From assembly GCA_964412375.1 (NCBI GenBank), contig CAYPOD010000006.1:1-64000 (forward strand): 64,000 bases of DNA. The letters run 5' to 3'. The position numbers and the translations under genes are program-made. Positions 51,302-60,656 of this stretch are shown here, one piece after another. The number at the start of each line of letters is the position of its first letter. Position 1 is the stretch's first letter. The notes beneath the pieces are model-generated. The model saw nothing but the letters and a program-made list of their open reading frames with translations, was not told the DNA's origin and did no database searches. This stretch comes from CADEDV01 sp964412375 (GTDB lineage Bacteria; Bacteroidota; Bacteroidia; Chitinophagales; Chitinophagaceae).

Positions 51302-53446
51302 ATGAAGAGGATTGCCATTCCAATCATTTCATTGCTCCTGTGGCAGCAAACTATTGCACAGGAAAAACAACCCGTTAAAGACAGTTTCTATGTCCTCAGC
51401 CCGGTGGAAATAAAAGCCATCCGTGCCGGGGAAAACAGCCCTTTCACTAAAACCAACCTGGGCAAAAAGGAAATTGCCAAACTGAATTTAGGACAAGATA
51501 TTCCCTTCCTGTTGAATCAAACCCCCGCAGTGGTGGTCAGTTCCGATGCAGGAAACGGGATCGGCTACACCGGCATCCGCATCCGCGGCACGGATGCCAC
51601 CCGCATCAATATGACCATCAACGGCATTCCTTATAACGATGCTGAATCGCAGGGATTGTTTTTTGTAAACCTTCCTGACTTCAGCTCATCAGTCAACAGC
51701 ATCCAGGTGCAGAGAGGTGTGGGCACTTCCAGCAACGGGGCCGGCGCATTTGGCGCCACTATCAATTTCAGCACAAATGAAGTGAACAAAGATGCCTATG
51801 CCGAATTCAATAACAGCTATGGATCTTTCAACACCTGGAAGAACACGGTGAAAGCCGGCAGTGGATTGCTGCATGACCACTTCACGGTTGATCTGCGTTT
51901 GTCAAATATCAGCAGTGACGGATTTATTGACCGGGCCAGCACCGATCTTCAATCGCTTTATTTTTCTACTGCCTATCTTGGAAAGAATAATTCGCTTCGG
52001 CTGAATATTATCTCCGGTAAAGAAAAAACCTACCAGGCATGGTATGGCATCAGCGAGGCTGACCTGAAGGCTGGTAACCGAAAAGTGAATTATGCAGGAA
52101 CTGAAAAACCAGGCGATCCCTATGACAACGAAACAGACAATTACCAGCAGGATCATTTTCAATTATTCTATAACCAGTCCCTGAACAAAGCGCTTACATT
52201 AAGCACTGCATTTTTCCTGACTAAAGGCAAGGGCTACTATGAGCAATACAAAGCAGATGAAACTTATTCATCATATGGTTTGCCCGGCATTGGGAATACA
52301 GACTTTGTAAGACAATTATGGCTGGATAATGATTTTTATGGCAGCGTATTCTCATTGCAGCACAAAGGCAAGCAAACACAAACAACCCTGGGCGGCGCCA
52401 TCACCAGCTACCGCGGTGATCACTTTGGTGAATTGATATGGGCCAGCAACGGTATGCCGTCACCCACTCATCGCTGGTATGATAATAATGCCGTAAAAAA
52501 TGATTTCAATATTTACCTGAAAGAACAATATCAACTTAACACGGCCTGGCACCTCTTTGGTGATTTGCAATTCCGTCATGTCAGATACCGTATTGATGGC
52601 TTCCGGAACAATCCAGGATTGTCGGTTGACAATGATTTCAGTTTTTTCAATCCTAAAGTGGGCATCAGTTATAACCATAAAAGCTGGAAAGGTTATTTTT
52701 CCTACGGCCATGCCGGCAAAGAACCAAACCGTGATGATTTTGAAGCAGGCATATTACGTCAGCCCAAAGCTGAAAAGTTACATGATTTTGAAGCGGGCAT
52801 AGAACAAACCAGCGGCAACTGTAACTGGTCGGCCACTTTTTATTATATGCATTACCAGAACCAACTGGTGCTGACGGGCATGATCAACGATGTTGGGGCC
52901 TATACAAGAACCAATATTCCGAAAAGTTTCCGGGCTGGTGTGGAACTGCAGGCTTCGACAAAATTTACACCCTGGTTGAATGCATCCGTCAATATGGCCT
53001 TTAGCCGGAATAAAGTGGTTGATTTCACTGAATACATTGATGATTATGACAATGGCGGGCAGAAAGCATCACATTTCAGCAGGCCGGATATCGCTTTTTC
53101 ACCTGGCATCGTTGGCGGGTCGTCTCTCAATTTTAGACCGGGAGCGAACACAGAGATCAGCATCCTGAGTAAATATGTAGGCAAACAATATCTCGACAAC
53201 ACACAAAACGAAAACCGCAGGCTCGATGCATTTTCGGTGCAAGATCTGCGGATGATGCATACACTGAAACTTCGTTGGTTTAAAGAAATAAATATTATTG
53301 GTCAAATTAATAACCTGCTGGATACAAAATATGAACCTAACGGCTATACTTATAGCTATATCTGGGGAGGTGAAACCATCACAGAGAATTTTTACTTTCC
53401 TATGGCCGGAAGAAATGTTATGATAGCTGTGAATGTGAAGTTGTAA
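51302..53446 (+). CDS. TonB-dependent receptor under TPP control, likely thiamin or thiamin-precursor uptake
   Basis: 714 residues with signal peptide (MKRIAIPIISLLLWQQTIAQ). The plug domain spans about 45-155 (SDAGNGIGYTGIRIRGTDATRINMTINGIPYNDAESQGLF in outline) and the rest is a beta barrel ending in FPMAGRNVMIAVNVKL. It lacks the N-terminal carboxypeptidase-like domain of SusC proteins, so it is a classical receptor and no SusD partner adjoins. Uptake of thiamin or hydroxymethylpyrimidine is inferred from the TPP riboswitch. A hairpin terminator lies just after the stop. Confidence 0.93.
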   Translation: MKRIAIPIISLLLWQQTIAQEKQPVKDSFYVLSPVEIKAIRAGENSPFTKTNLGKKEIAKLNLGQDIPFLLNQTPAVVVSSDAGNGIGYTGIRIRGTDATRINMTINGIPYNDAESQGLFFVNLPDFSSSVNSIQVQRGVGTSSNGAGAFGATINFSTNEVNKDAYAEFNNSYGSFNTWKNTVKAGSGLLHDHFTVDLRLSNISSDGFIDRASTDLQSLYFSTAYLGKNNSLRLNIISGKEKTYQAWYGISEADLKAGNRKVNYAGTEKPGDPYDNETDNYQQDHFQLFYNQSLNKALTLSTAFFLTKGKGYYEQYKADETYSSYGLPGIGNTDFVRQLWLDNDFYGSVFSLQHKGKQTQTTLGGAITSYRGDHFGELIWASNGMPSPTHRWYDNNAVKNDFNIYLKEQYQLNTAWHLFGDLQFRHVRYRIDGFRNNPGLSVDNDFSFFNPKVGISYNHKSWKGYFSYGHAGKEPNRDDFEAGILRQPKAEKLHDFEAGIEQTSGNCNWSATFYYMHYQNQLVLTGMINDVGAYTRTNIPKSFRAGVELQASTKFTPWLNASVNMAFSRNKVVDFTEYIDDYDNGGQKASHFSRPDIAFSPGIVGGSSLNFRPGANTEISILSKYVGKQYLDNTQNENRRLDAFSVQDLRMMHTLKLRWFKEINIIGQINNLLDTKYEPNGYTYSYIWGGETITENFYFPMAGRNVMIAVNVKL

Positions 53447-53456
53447 TCAAAAAACA

Positions 53457-53488
53457 GGAAGTACCAAACCATTAGTTTGAGTACTTCC
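53457..53488 (-). terminator. Terminator hairpin between the receptor and rhodanese genes
   Basis: GGAAGTAC (53457-53464) pairs with GTACTTCC (53481-53488) and CAAAC with GTTTG inside. On the minus strand a T run (TGTTTTTTG) follows, so it mainly serves the minus-strand rhodanese operon, and perhaps the plus-strand receptor. Confidence 0.75.
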
Positions 53489-53495
53489 TTCTCCA

Positions 53496-53810
53496 TCATT
53501 TTTGGGAGGCGATCTTCTCCTGCCAGTACAACATCCCACCTGTCAGGTTTTTGGTATTCTTAAAACCTAATGCATCAAGAAACAAACAGGCCTGCCCGCT
53601 GCGGTTGCCGCTGCGGCAGTACAGGATCACCTCTTCTTCTTTCAACGCTTCGATATCATCTATCTGCATGGTTTGCACCTGGCCTAAAGGCAACAGGATG
53701 CCGCCAATATTAAATTCGGCATGTTCATGCGGTTCTCTTACATCTACAATATTCAATTTTTCACCAGCATCGAGGCGGCTTTTCAATTCTTCAGCAGAAA
53801 TATTTTGCAT
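53496..53810 (-). CDS. Rhodanese-like domain protein
   Basis: 104 residues, a single cytosolic rhodanese domain without signal peptide. The active-site Cys65 lies in LYCRSGNRSG, and the N-terminal IVDVREPHEHAEF is the family DVRE segment. Single rhodanese domains carry sulfur on the cysteine for thiol transfer. It is the third gene of an apparent operon ddl-PASTA-rhodanese on the minus strand (gaps of 9 and 87 bases). Confidence 0.92.
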   Translation of the reverse strand: MQNISAEELKSRLDAGEKLNIVDVREPHEHAEFNIGGILLPLGQVQTMQIDDIEALKEEEVILYCRSGNRSGQACLFLDALGFKNTKNLTGGMLYWQEKIASQK

Positions 53811-53819
53811 AGTTGATTT

Positions 53820-54632
53820 TTATTCCGGCAAAGGTATATCAGTAGAAACAGAATCGACAATGGGTTTTTCTGACTGTATGAATAAATCAATGGTTTGACC
53901 AGACCGGATGCGAACCGGTCTTCTGTCCTCCGTAAACCGTTGCGGATTTTGTTTCCATATAAATGAGTTCATGGTATCCACTATGGCGCCACTAGGCACA
54001 ACAGCACCCTTTACCAGCCCCAGTGAATTCAAAACATTGATTGCCTCTGCATAGGTCAGCCCCACCAGCACCGGCACAGGCATTTCCTGGTTACCAATGC
54101 CATCGCCCAGCACAAAAGAGATGCGGCTTCCCATTCTGATTTTGGTGCCGGGTTTAATTTGCTCGCCATTATACCATTGTTCCAGCACAGCATTCCGGGC
54201 AAAATCGGGCTTAAATGTGGTATCGCCCAGGCGAAGCCCGTTATTGAGCAGGTTCATCTCTGCATTGCGCAAACTATAACCAACAAGATTGGGCATATCA
54301 ATTTCCGGGGGAACGGCCCGGTTGATGGTGAGATAAACGGTGCGGTTTACTTTCACCACTTCTTCGGCATCAGGAAATTGTTTCAGCACGGCCATTGGCT
54401 TACTGGTGTCACTGTAAATGGAATCAAGTATCTCCACATCAAAGCCCTGCTTCTTCAGTAATGCTGCCGCCTCTTCAAATGATTTGCCTGTCACGATTGG
54501 CACTGTCTTGGACTCGTTGTGATTGGTGAGCCAATTGAGTGATTTGATGAACAACAGGAAAACGGCAAGTGCCAGCACAATGCCTACCAGTATATTGACC
54601 CAAAGCGGACGATGTGTGATGAATTTAACCAC
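53820..54632 (-). CDS. PASTA-domain membrane protein
   Basis: 270 residues. A single N-terminal transmembrane helix (LVGIVLALAVFLLFIKSL, about 16-33) is followed by three PASTA modules (about 42-112, 113-186, 187-258), each with a conserved VPxxxG-type start and a Pro/Val-rich turn (for example MPVPVLVGLTYAEAINVLNSLGL). PASTA domains bind peptidoglycan or beta-lactams in Ser/Thr kinases and PBPs, but there is no kinase or transpeptidase domain here. Its neighbour ddl supports a cell-wall role. Confidence 0.9.
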   Translation of the reverse strand: MVKFITHRPLWVNILVGIVLALAVFLLFIKSLNWLTNHNESKTVPIVTGKSFEEAAALLKKQGFDVEILDSIYSDTSKPMAVLKQFPDAEEVVKVNRTVYLTINRAVPPEIDMPNLVGYSLRNAEMNLLNNGLRLGDTTFKPDFARNAVLEQWYNGEQIKPGTKIRMGSRISFVLGDGIGNQEMPVPVLVGLTYAEAINVLNSLGLVKGAVVPSGAIVDTMNSFIWKQNPQRFTEDRRPVRIRSGQTIDLFIQSEKPIVDSVSTDIPLPE

Positions 54633-54719
54633 TCCTTACATTTTGGAATTTTAAAATGCCGGGATGAGAAAACTGCCACCGGTAACCAACTGTTGTCCGG
54701 ATATGCATTTTCAATCACC

Positions 54720-55703
54720 CTATATTATCTCTTCAACTAATTTAGTATAAAACTCTTTCAGGCTCCATCCCATGGCCAGCACCTGCTGCGGCACAATGCT
54801 TGCATCACTTTGACCCGGAATAGTATTTATTTCAAGCATATGCGGTAACCCGCTGGCTTCATGAAAAATAAAATCAATCCGCACTACTCCACGACAGTTG
54901 AACACCTGGTATATTTTCTTTGCTGCCTCCCTCACTTTGTCAGCGGTTACCTCATCCACCTGGGCAGGTGTTGTTTCAGTTGACTTTCCCTGGTATTTGG
55001 CTTCAAAATCAAAAAAGGCTTTGTCATCATGTGCTCTTACTTCTGTCAGCGGCAGCACGATGATATTACCTTTAGTTTTAAATACCCCAACTGTAAACTC
55101 ACGGCCCGTGATCATTTCTTCTACCAGCACCTGGTCATCTTCATTGAATGCCTTTTGAATGGCCTGATCCAGGTCTTCTGGTTTATCCACTTTGCTCATG
55201 CCGATGCTGGAGCCCCCGTTATTGGGTTTTACAAATACCGGCAGTTTCAACTGATCCAACAGTTGCTGTGCAGGAACAGGTGAGTGCTTAAACAAATGAA
55301 TGGAATTGGCCACAGCAATACCAGCCATCTTTGCAACCGCTACGGTATACCTTTTATTGAATGTGATAGCTGATGTGGCAGCATCGCAACTGGTGTATGG
55401 AATTTTCAGCGTGTCAAAATAACCCTGCAGTTTACCATCTTCGCCCGGGGTGCCATGCATACCTATAAAAACAGCGTCAAAATTGATTTTCTGTCCGTCG
55501 GTTTGCAAGGAAAAATCATTTTTATCAATCTCTGTTTTGCGGCCGTCGGGCAAATCATAAAACCATCCGGCAGGGTTAATATCAATCGTATAAACATTAA
55601 ACCGGTCCCTGTCGAGATGATTGTTGATAGTAGCTGCGCTTTTGTATGAAATGACTGCCTCTCCTGAAAATCCGCCGGTCACGAGGGCTATATTCCTCTT
55701 CAT
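54720..55703 (-). CDS. ddl: D-alanine-D-alanine ligase
   Basis: 327 residues, typical length. Motifs of the ATP-grasp fold include ALVTGGFSGEAVISYKSA near the N-terminus, MHGTPGEDGKLQGYFDTLKIPYTS (residues about 82-105), VKPNNGGSSIGMSKV near 160 and HMLEINTIPGQSDASIVPQ near 290 with metal-binding Glu and Asn. It makes D-Ala-D-Ala for peptidoglycan precursors. It heads the ddl-PASTA-rhodanese operon. Which residue selects D-Ala versus D-lactate was not determined. Confidence 0.96.
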   Translation of the reverse strand: MKRNIALVTGGFSGEAVISYKSAATINNHLDRDRFNVYTIDINPAGWFYDLPDGRKTEIDKNDFSLQTDGQKINFDAVFIGMHGTPGEDGKLQGYFDTLKIPYTSCDAATSAITFNKRYTVAVAKMAGIAVANSIHLFKHSPVPAQQLLDQLKLPVFVKPNNGGSSIGMSKVDKPEDLDQAIQKAFNEDDQVLVEEMITGREFTVGVFKTKGNIIVLPLTEVRAHDDKAFFDFEAKYQGKSTETTPAQVDEVTADKVREAAKKIYQVFNCRGVVRIDFIFHEASGLPHMLEINTIPGQSDASIVPQQVLAMGWSLKEFYTKLVEEII

Positions 55704-56036
55704 GATTGAGATATGGGTTTAGCTGCGCAAATATTACCGAAAATTCGCTTTGATAAAAATTTCAGTTGCTAAAAATGATTTATTTCCGGGAAGAGCCTGC
55801 ATTTACTGCTCAGGAAGCTAAAATATTGATAAACCGCCCCGGTCACACAATAAGAAAGGTGAAGGCCGTTTCTCCTTCACCTTTTTACGACGGGAAATAT
55901 CACCCGCCTTTCATTCAGCAGACTGGCTGCTTTATCATTTATTAAAATGAAACTGACGCAAAGTTAGAAAAAAGTCAACGGGACAAGCAGCAAAATAGCT
56001 TGAAAAATTATGCACAGCCTAAGCACATTTTAATTG
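55704..56036. other. 333-base intergenic stretch between ddl and the ferredoxin gene
   Basis: Both flanking genes point left, so the right part is the ferredoxin 3' region and the left part the ddl promoter region. It contains the terminator hairpin at 55855-55886 and otherwise A/T-rich sequence. No further coding region, RNA gene or repeat could be supported. Confidence 0.6.
55855..55886 (-). terminator. Terminator hairpin downstream of the ferredoxin gene
   Basis: AAAGGTGAAGG (55855-55865) pairs with CCTTCACCTTT (55874-55884), an 11-bp stem with an 8-base loop, with T-rich flanks on the minus strand (TTTCTTATTG). It lies about 150 bases after the ferredoxin stop. Confidence 0.7.
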
Positions 56037-56384
56037 CTAAATATGCAATTTAGCCTTCTTATCCATCAGTTGTTCCACTGTTTCCTGGTACATTTCATCG
56101 GGCACACAGCAGTCAACCGGGCAAACCGCCGCACATTGGGGTTCTTCGTGAAAACCCTGGCATTCAGTGCATTTATTAGGAGTGATGTAATAAATGTCAG
56201 TTGCCAACGGGGCATTTTTCTGGTCAGCATCTACCACGCTGCCATCCAATAAGGTGAAAGAGCCCTTTACGGATGTGCCGTCGGAAACGGCCCATTCCAC
56301 TCCGCCTTCATAGATAGCGTTATTAGGACATTCGGGCTCGCAGGCGCCGCAGTTGATGCATTCCTCGGTGATCTTGATTGCCAT
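56037..56384 (-). CDS. Ferredoxin with two 4Fe-4S clusters
   Basis: 115 residues. Two cysteine-cluster regions: CINCGACEPECP (about 11-22) and CTECQGFHEEPQCAAVCPVDC near 78-98, the second split by an eight-residue insert as in bacterial-type 2[4Fe-4S] ferredoxins. It carries low-potential electrons in the cytosol. It is divergent from a LuxC-like acyl-CoA reductase with about 80 bases between starts, so it may supply electrons to that enzyme, which is inference. Confidence 0.93.
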   Translation of the reverse strand: MAIKITEECINCGACEPECPNNAIYEGGVEWAVSDGTSVKGSFTLLDGSVVDADQKNAPLATDIYYITPNKCTECQGFHEEPQCAAVCPVDCCVPDEMYQETVEQLMDKKAKLHI

Positions 56385-56412
56385 AGTAAATTTTATTTTA
56401 CGGGTTCAGGGT

Positions 56413-56420
56413 TACTTTTG
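56413..56420 (+). promoter_or_regulatory. -7 box for the acyl-CoA reductase gene
   Basis: TACTTTTG, exact TAnnTTTG match, 42 bases before ATG 56463. Confidence 0.55.
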
Positions 56421-56462
56421 TAAAATCATTTTTCTCTGATAAAACAAAAATAAAATTCAGCA

Positions 56463-57494
56463 ATGAATTTACAACTTCGGATTGATTTATTATCCCGGCT
56501 TGGTGAATATATTTTATCCAACGACCCTGCATGGCAGGAAGCTAAAGAAAAAGCGGAAAGAGAGAATAGCTGGTTCATTCCTGCATTCATCGAGCTTTCA
56601 GCAAATAATATTGCCCGGTCCTTTTTGCAAAAAAATATCCTGGTGCAATGGGCCGGAAAGTATGAGTTGTCTTCCCGTTACCCTTCTTCGCCCCTTACTG
56701 TTGGCATTGTCATGGCAGGTAATATTCCGCTGGTAGGGTTTCATGATCTGCTCTCCGTATTTATCAGCGGACACCGGATGCTGATAAAGGCTTCATCAAA
56801 AGACAAGACGCTGGTAAAACATCTTGTGGCTAAAATGGCAGCATGGGACAACAGGGTGAATGATCTTATTGTTTTTGCCGAAATGCTAAAGGGCTGTGAT
56901 GCCTATATAGCCACCGGTAGCAACAACTCAGCCGGGCATTTTGAGTATTATTTTGGAAAATATCCTCATATCATTCGCCGAAACAGGACCGCTGTGGCAG
57001 TGCTGACCGGGCAGGAAACGGAAGAAGAACTCTCCGGACTGGCCGATGATGTATTTCTTTATTTCGGCCTGGGCTGCCGCAATGTGACCAAACTATATGT
57101 ACCGGAAAACTATGATTTCATTCCATTACTGCAAACTTTTAAAAGGTATGATCATTTGTCAGACCTGCACAAATACAAAAACAATTATGACTACAATCTT
57201 GCCCTGCACATCCTGAACAAGAAATATTACATGAGTACCCCGGCCCTGTTGCTGGTAGAAGAGCCATCCCTCTTCTCTCCCATCAGCCAGCTGAACTATG
57301 AATATTACAGCAAATCTGAAAATTTGACCGATAAGTTGAAAAACCTCCCAGACCTGCAATGTATAGTTGGCAGGGACCATACTCCCTTTGGGCAGGCACA
57401 GTGCCCGTCCATCACGGATTATGCCGACTCCGTGGATACCATGCTTTTCCTGAAAAACTTGTCACCGGCGGAGGCCATAAATACAGCCAAATAG
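56463..57494 (+). CDS. LuxC-like acyl-CoA (acyl) reductase
   Basis: 343 residues, the length of a compact LuxC domain. Motifs are GIVMAGNIPLVGFHDLLSVFISGHRMLIKASSKD (residues about 80-114, nucleotide/aldehyde-dehydrogenase-like core), NRTAVAVLTGQETEEELSGLADDVFLYFGLGCRNVTKL with the acyl-accepting cysteine in GLGCRN, and DSVDTMLFLKNLSP. It reduces acyl-CoA or acyl thioesters to aldehydes with NADPH, in luminescence or in lipid-related pathways of Bacteroidota. A free-standing gene divergent from a ferredoxin gene. Confidence 0.87.
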   Translation: MNLQLRIDLLSRLGEYILSNDPAWQEAKEKAERENSWFIPAFIELSANNIARSFLQKNILVQWAGKYELSSRYPSSPLTVGIVMAGNIPLVGFHDLLSVFISGHRMLIKASSKDKTLVKHLVAKMAAWDNRVNDLIVFAEMLKGCDAYIATGSNNSAGHFEYYFGKYPHIIRRNRTAVAVLTGQETEEELSGLADDVFLYFGLGCRNVTKLYVPENYDFIPLLQTFKRYDHLSDLHKYKNNYDYNLALHILNKKYYMSTPALLLVEEPSLFSPISQLNYEYYSKSENLTDKLKNLPDLQCIVGRDHTPFGQAQCPSITDYADSVDTMLFLKNLSPAEAINTAK

Positions 57495-57658
57495 TAATAA
57501 ATTTATGTTGTCGTTTAAGTACGAAGGTCTTAGTAAAGAATTGTTAAACTAATGGACAGATCCGGCAACTTGAGATGACAGATTGTTACTTTGCAGTACA
57601 GGCATTCTATTTGATAATACTGGAATGGTAAAATACTAACCGATAAAAGAATATAGAT

Positions 57659-59143
57659 ATGAAACTGAAACAAATACTACTCATTGTGATGATCAGCGCC
57701 GTTACTTCCATAGGCAGTGTATGGGTATATGAAAAGGTCAGCCCAAAAAATCAAGTGCTGGCCCAGGGTGTTCAGGAGGGAAAGGTTCCGATCAACTATG
57801 CACACTTTACGACAGACCCGGCCAATATTGCTGAGGCTGTTGACCTGACAAAAGCTGCCAATGCTGCAGTTCCGGCTGTTGTTCATATTAAAACTAAAAT
57901 CCCGGCCCGCAGCAATAATTTGCCCCGCCGTGGCCGCAACAATAATATTGACGACTGGTTTGAACAATTCTTTGACTTTGGACCCCGTGTTCAGCCTGAA
58001 CAAAGAGCATCTGGCAGCGGCGTTATCATCAGTGACGATGGCTATATCGTTACAAACAACCACGTCATCTCCAACGGAGCTGATGGCGTTGCCGATGAAA
58101 TCACCGTTACATTAAATAATAAAAAAACATATAAGGCCAAAGTGATCGGCCGTGATCCAAGCAGTGATCTTGCTGTTGTAAAAATTGATGCCAGCAACCT
58201 GCCCTATCTTGTTTATGGTAATTCTGATAATGTGAAACTTGGACAATGGGTGCTGGCCGTAGGTTACCCGCTTACGTTGGAAACCACAGTGACAGCCGGT
58301 ATCATCAGCGCCAAAGGAAGATCGATTGGTATCAACCAGCGCCAAAGTGATACTCCTATCGAATCATTTATTCAGACGGATGCCGCCATCAACCAGGGTA
58401 ACAGCGGCGGCGCATTGATCACTACCGATGGCCAGTTAGTAGGAGTCAATTCTGCTATCCTGGCTCCCAATGGCACTTATGCCGGTTATGGTTTTGCCAT
58501 TCCGGTTAACCTTGTCAAGAAGATCGTCAATGACCTGATCAAATACGGTGATGTAAAAAGACCTTACCTCGGTATTGCAGCCGACCAGACAAAAGTCAAT
58601 TCCACCGATGGCGCCTATGTGGGCAATGTAGCCAAAGACGGTGCTGCTGCTGAAGCAGGCCTGAAAAAAGGTGACATTATTACCAGGATCAATGACGTGC
58701 CCGTCACTTCATGGCCTGAATTGCAGGGTACTGTTGCATCCTTGAACACCGGTGATAAAGTAAAGATTACTTACAAAAGAGATGGCAAAGAAAATACGGC
58801 AACGGCAACCCTTAAAGCTCAGTCAGGCACCTATGATAATCTTGCACAAGCAAACCTTGGTGACCGTATGGGCGCTGATCTGGAAAACCTGAGCAAGGAA
58901 AAAGCCGGACAATATGGAATTGAGGGTGGTGTGATAGTTAAAGCTATTCGCAGCGGTGGCCCATTGAGCCGGACAAGGATGGACAAAGGTTTTGTGATTA
59001 CCAGTGTGAACGGAACAGATATCACAAACACAGATGAACTGGCAAGGGCTATGTCAAGGGTGCAGGGTACCATCCGTTTGGAAGGTATTTATCCCGGTTA
59101 TGACGGCACTTACACTTATCCGCTTAATCTTGATGATGAATAA
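57659..59143 (+). CDS. HtrA/DegP-family serine protease with two PDZ domains
   Basis: 494 residues with an N-terminal hydrophobic segment (QILLIVMISAVTSIGSVWV) that may be a signal peptide or anchor. Trypsin-fold catalytic triad: His135 (VTNNHVI), Asp170 (DPSSDLAVV), Ser249 (NQGNSGGALI). PDZ domains at about 295-390 and 395-490. Members degrade or refold misfolded envelope proteins. An Arg/Asn-rich linker (LPRRGRNNN) follows the anchor. A terminator directly follows, and the GH13 gene is convergent at 59196. Confidence 0.95.
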   Translation: MKLKQILLIVMISAVTSIGSVWVYEKVSPKNQVLAQGVQEGKVPINYAHFTTDPANIAEAVDLTKAANAAVPAVVHIKTKIPARSNNLPRRGRNNNIDDWFEQFFDFGPRVQPEQRASGSGVIISDDGYIVTNNHVISNGADGVADEITVTLNNKKTYKAKVIGRDPSSDLAVVKIDASNLPYLVYGNSDNVKLGQWVLAVGYPLTLETTVTAGIISAKGRSIGINQRQSDTPIESFIQTDAAINQGNSGGALITTDGQLVGVNSAILAPNGTYAGYGFAIPVNLVKKIVNDLIKYGDVKRPYLGIAADQTKVNSTDGAYVGNVAKDGAAAEAGLKKGDIITRINDVPVTSWPELQGTVASLNTGDKVKITYKRDGKENTATATLKAQSGTYDNLAQANLGDRMGADLENLSKEKAGQYGIEGGVIVKAIRSGGPLSRTRMDKGFVITSVNGTDITNTDELARAMSRVQGTIRLEGIYPGYDGTYTYPLNLDDE

Positions 59144-59168
59144 AAAATTGATCCGTCTTAAATGATTA

Positions 59169-59197
59169 ATGCGCCTCAATCCGGGGCGCATTTTTTT
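59169..59197 (+). terminator. Rho-independent terminator after the HtrA gene
   Basis: 7-bp stem ATGCGCC / GGCGCAT with a 9-base loop followed by seven T; it ends against the convergent GH13 stop codon. Confidence 0.85.
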
Positions 59198-60479
59198 ATT
59201 TTTCAAAGACCAGGTAATCCCATTGCTGCATCTCCATTTCGTTATCGCTGATTATATCTTTAACCGAACCGGAAAAAACGTTCCTGAATTCTCCTGAAAC
59301 GTTTTCATCTGTTACTGAGAACCGAAGATCACCTGATGCCGACAAATTCAACAACACCAGCACTTCCCTGTCGCCTTTTTTTCGCAGGAAACAGAAAATT
59401 TTATCATCCGCTGTGGTGCTGATGCGACGGGTGCTCACCGAAACATCGGCAGCCTTCAAAGCCGGATGATTAGCATGAAGATTCAAAAGTGTTTTATAAA
59501 AATCATGCAGTGCGGGTTGTCCGGACCATGCAATTGCATCCTTCTCAAAAAATTCCAGCCGCTTCCTGTTGGGTTGCTCCTGGCCTGAATAGATCAGCGG
59601 GATGCCGTTCCAGGTGGCACAAAGCACTGCAAAAGCTTTGGCGGCATCGCCCATTCTTTCATATTCGGTTCCGCTATGCGAATTCTCATCATGGTTGCTG
59701 GTGAAAAACATCCTGATTGCTGTTGAAGGGAAAGTTGTGTCATATTTTTGCAGCACACTGTCCAGCCCCGCAATATCTGTTTCTTTTCTCCAGAACGCTT
59801 CCATCTTGTGCAAAAATTCCCAGGTATAGCTCGCATCAAATGCTTCATGATACTGCGCATCTTCCGTTTCTGCCAGCCAAAACAACGGCTTCAATGCATC
59901 TAGTTCCTTTCTTGCTTCTTTCCAGAAATCAAGCGGCACCAGGTGAGCCATGTCGCAGCGAAAACCGTCAATACCGGTTTCTTCAATCCAGAATTTCATG
60001 TCGCTGATCATCGCTTTCCACAGGTCCTTGTTGCCATAATCAAGTTCAATCACATCCGCCCAGTCAGGAAAAGAGGGTCTGAAACCACCATTGCTGCTTT
60101 TGGTATAAAATTCAGGATGCAAATAAGTCCATACATGATCCCATGCCGTATGGTTCGCCACCCAGTCAATGATCACTTTAAAACCCATCGCCTGCGCATC
60201 CTTTACCAGTTTTTTAAAATCCTGCATGGTGCCAAACTCCGGGTTGATCTCTCTATAGTCTTTGATGGAGTAATAACTTCCCAAACTTCCTTTCCGGTTC
60301 TTTTCTCCCACTGGTTGCACGGGCATGAACCACAGCGTTTGTATACCCATATCTTTCAGCCTGGGCAACGATTCTCCAAAGGCATTAAAAGTGCCTTCGG
60401 GTGTATACTGCCGTATATTCACCTCATAGATATTGGTCGCACCAGCCCACTCCACTGTTGTACTTTTCCTGTTTTCCAT
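59196..60479 (-). CDS. GH13 alpha-amylase family enzyme
   Basis: 427 residues, cytosolic (no signal peptide). The (beta/alpha)8 catalytic core shows VIIDWVANHTAWDH (about 102-115), GIDGFRCDMAH with nucleophile Asp176, PLFWLAETE with acid/base Glu204, and FFTSNHDENS with stabiliser Asp264. It should hydrolyse or transfer alpha-1,4-glucosyl units of malto-oligosaccharides or glycogen; a specific subfamily cannot be read. The GT35 phosphorylase-like gene lies on the same strand 1.5 kb away, with ispH between them. Confidence 0.93.
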   Translation of the reverse strand: MENRKSTTVEWAGATNIYEVNIRQYTPEGTFNAFGESLPRLKDMGIQTLWFMPVQPVGEKNRKGSLGSYYSIKDYREINPEFGTMQDFKKLVKDAQAMGFKVIIDWVANHTAWDHVWTYLHPEFYTKSSNGGFRPSFPDWADVIELDYGNKDLWKAMISDMKFWIEETGIDGFRCDMAHLVPLDFWKEARKELDALKPLFWLAETEDAQYHEAFDASYTWEFLHKMEAFWRKETDIAGLDSVLQKYDTTFPSTAIRMFFTSNHDENSHSGTEYERMGDAAKAFAVLCATWNGIPLIYSGQEQPNRKRLEFFEKDAIAWSGQPALHDFYKTLLNLHANHPALKAADVSVSTRRISTTADDKIFCFLRKKGDREVLVLLNLSASGDLRFSVTDENVSGEFRNVFSGSVKDIISDNEMEMQQWDYLVFEK

Positions 60480-60656
60480 TTCATCTTTTTTTGCTGATCA
60501 CTATCCCTGCAAACTGTGAGAAATAAGGCAGCAGCGAATTGCATTCACCCGCTTGAGCATAGGATTCGTTTGCGGTGAAAATAGCAACTTGCAACAACCC
60601 GGTAAAATATAGTTCACCCGCATCCTGCTGTCAAAAATTGGTAACTTGCGAACTAA

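Noticed and set aside
51302..53446. A SusC/SusD-type nutrient system
   Set aside because: The receptor lacks the carboxypeptidase-like domain and no SusD-like gene adjoins; the TPP riboswitch argues for vitamin uptake.
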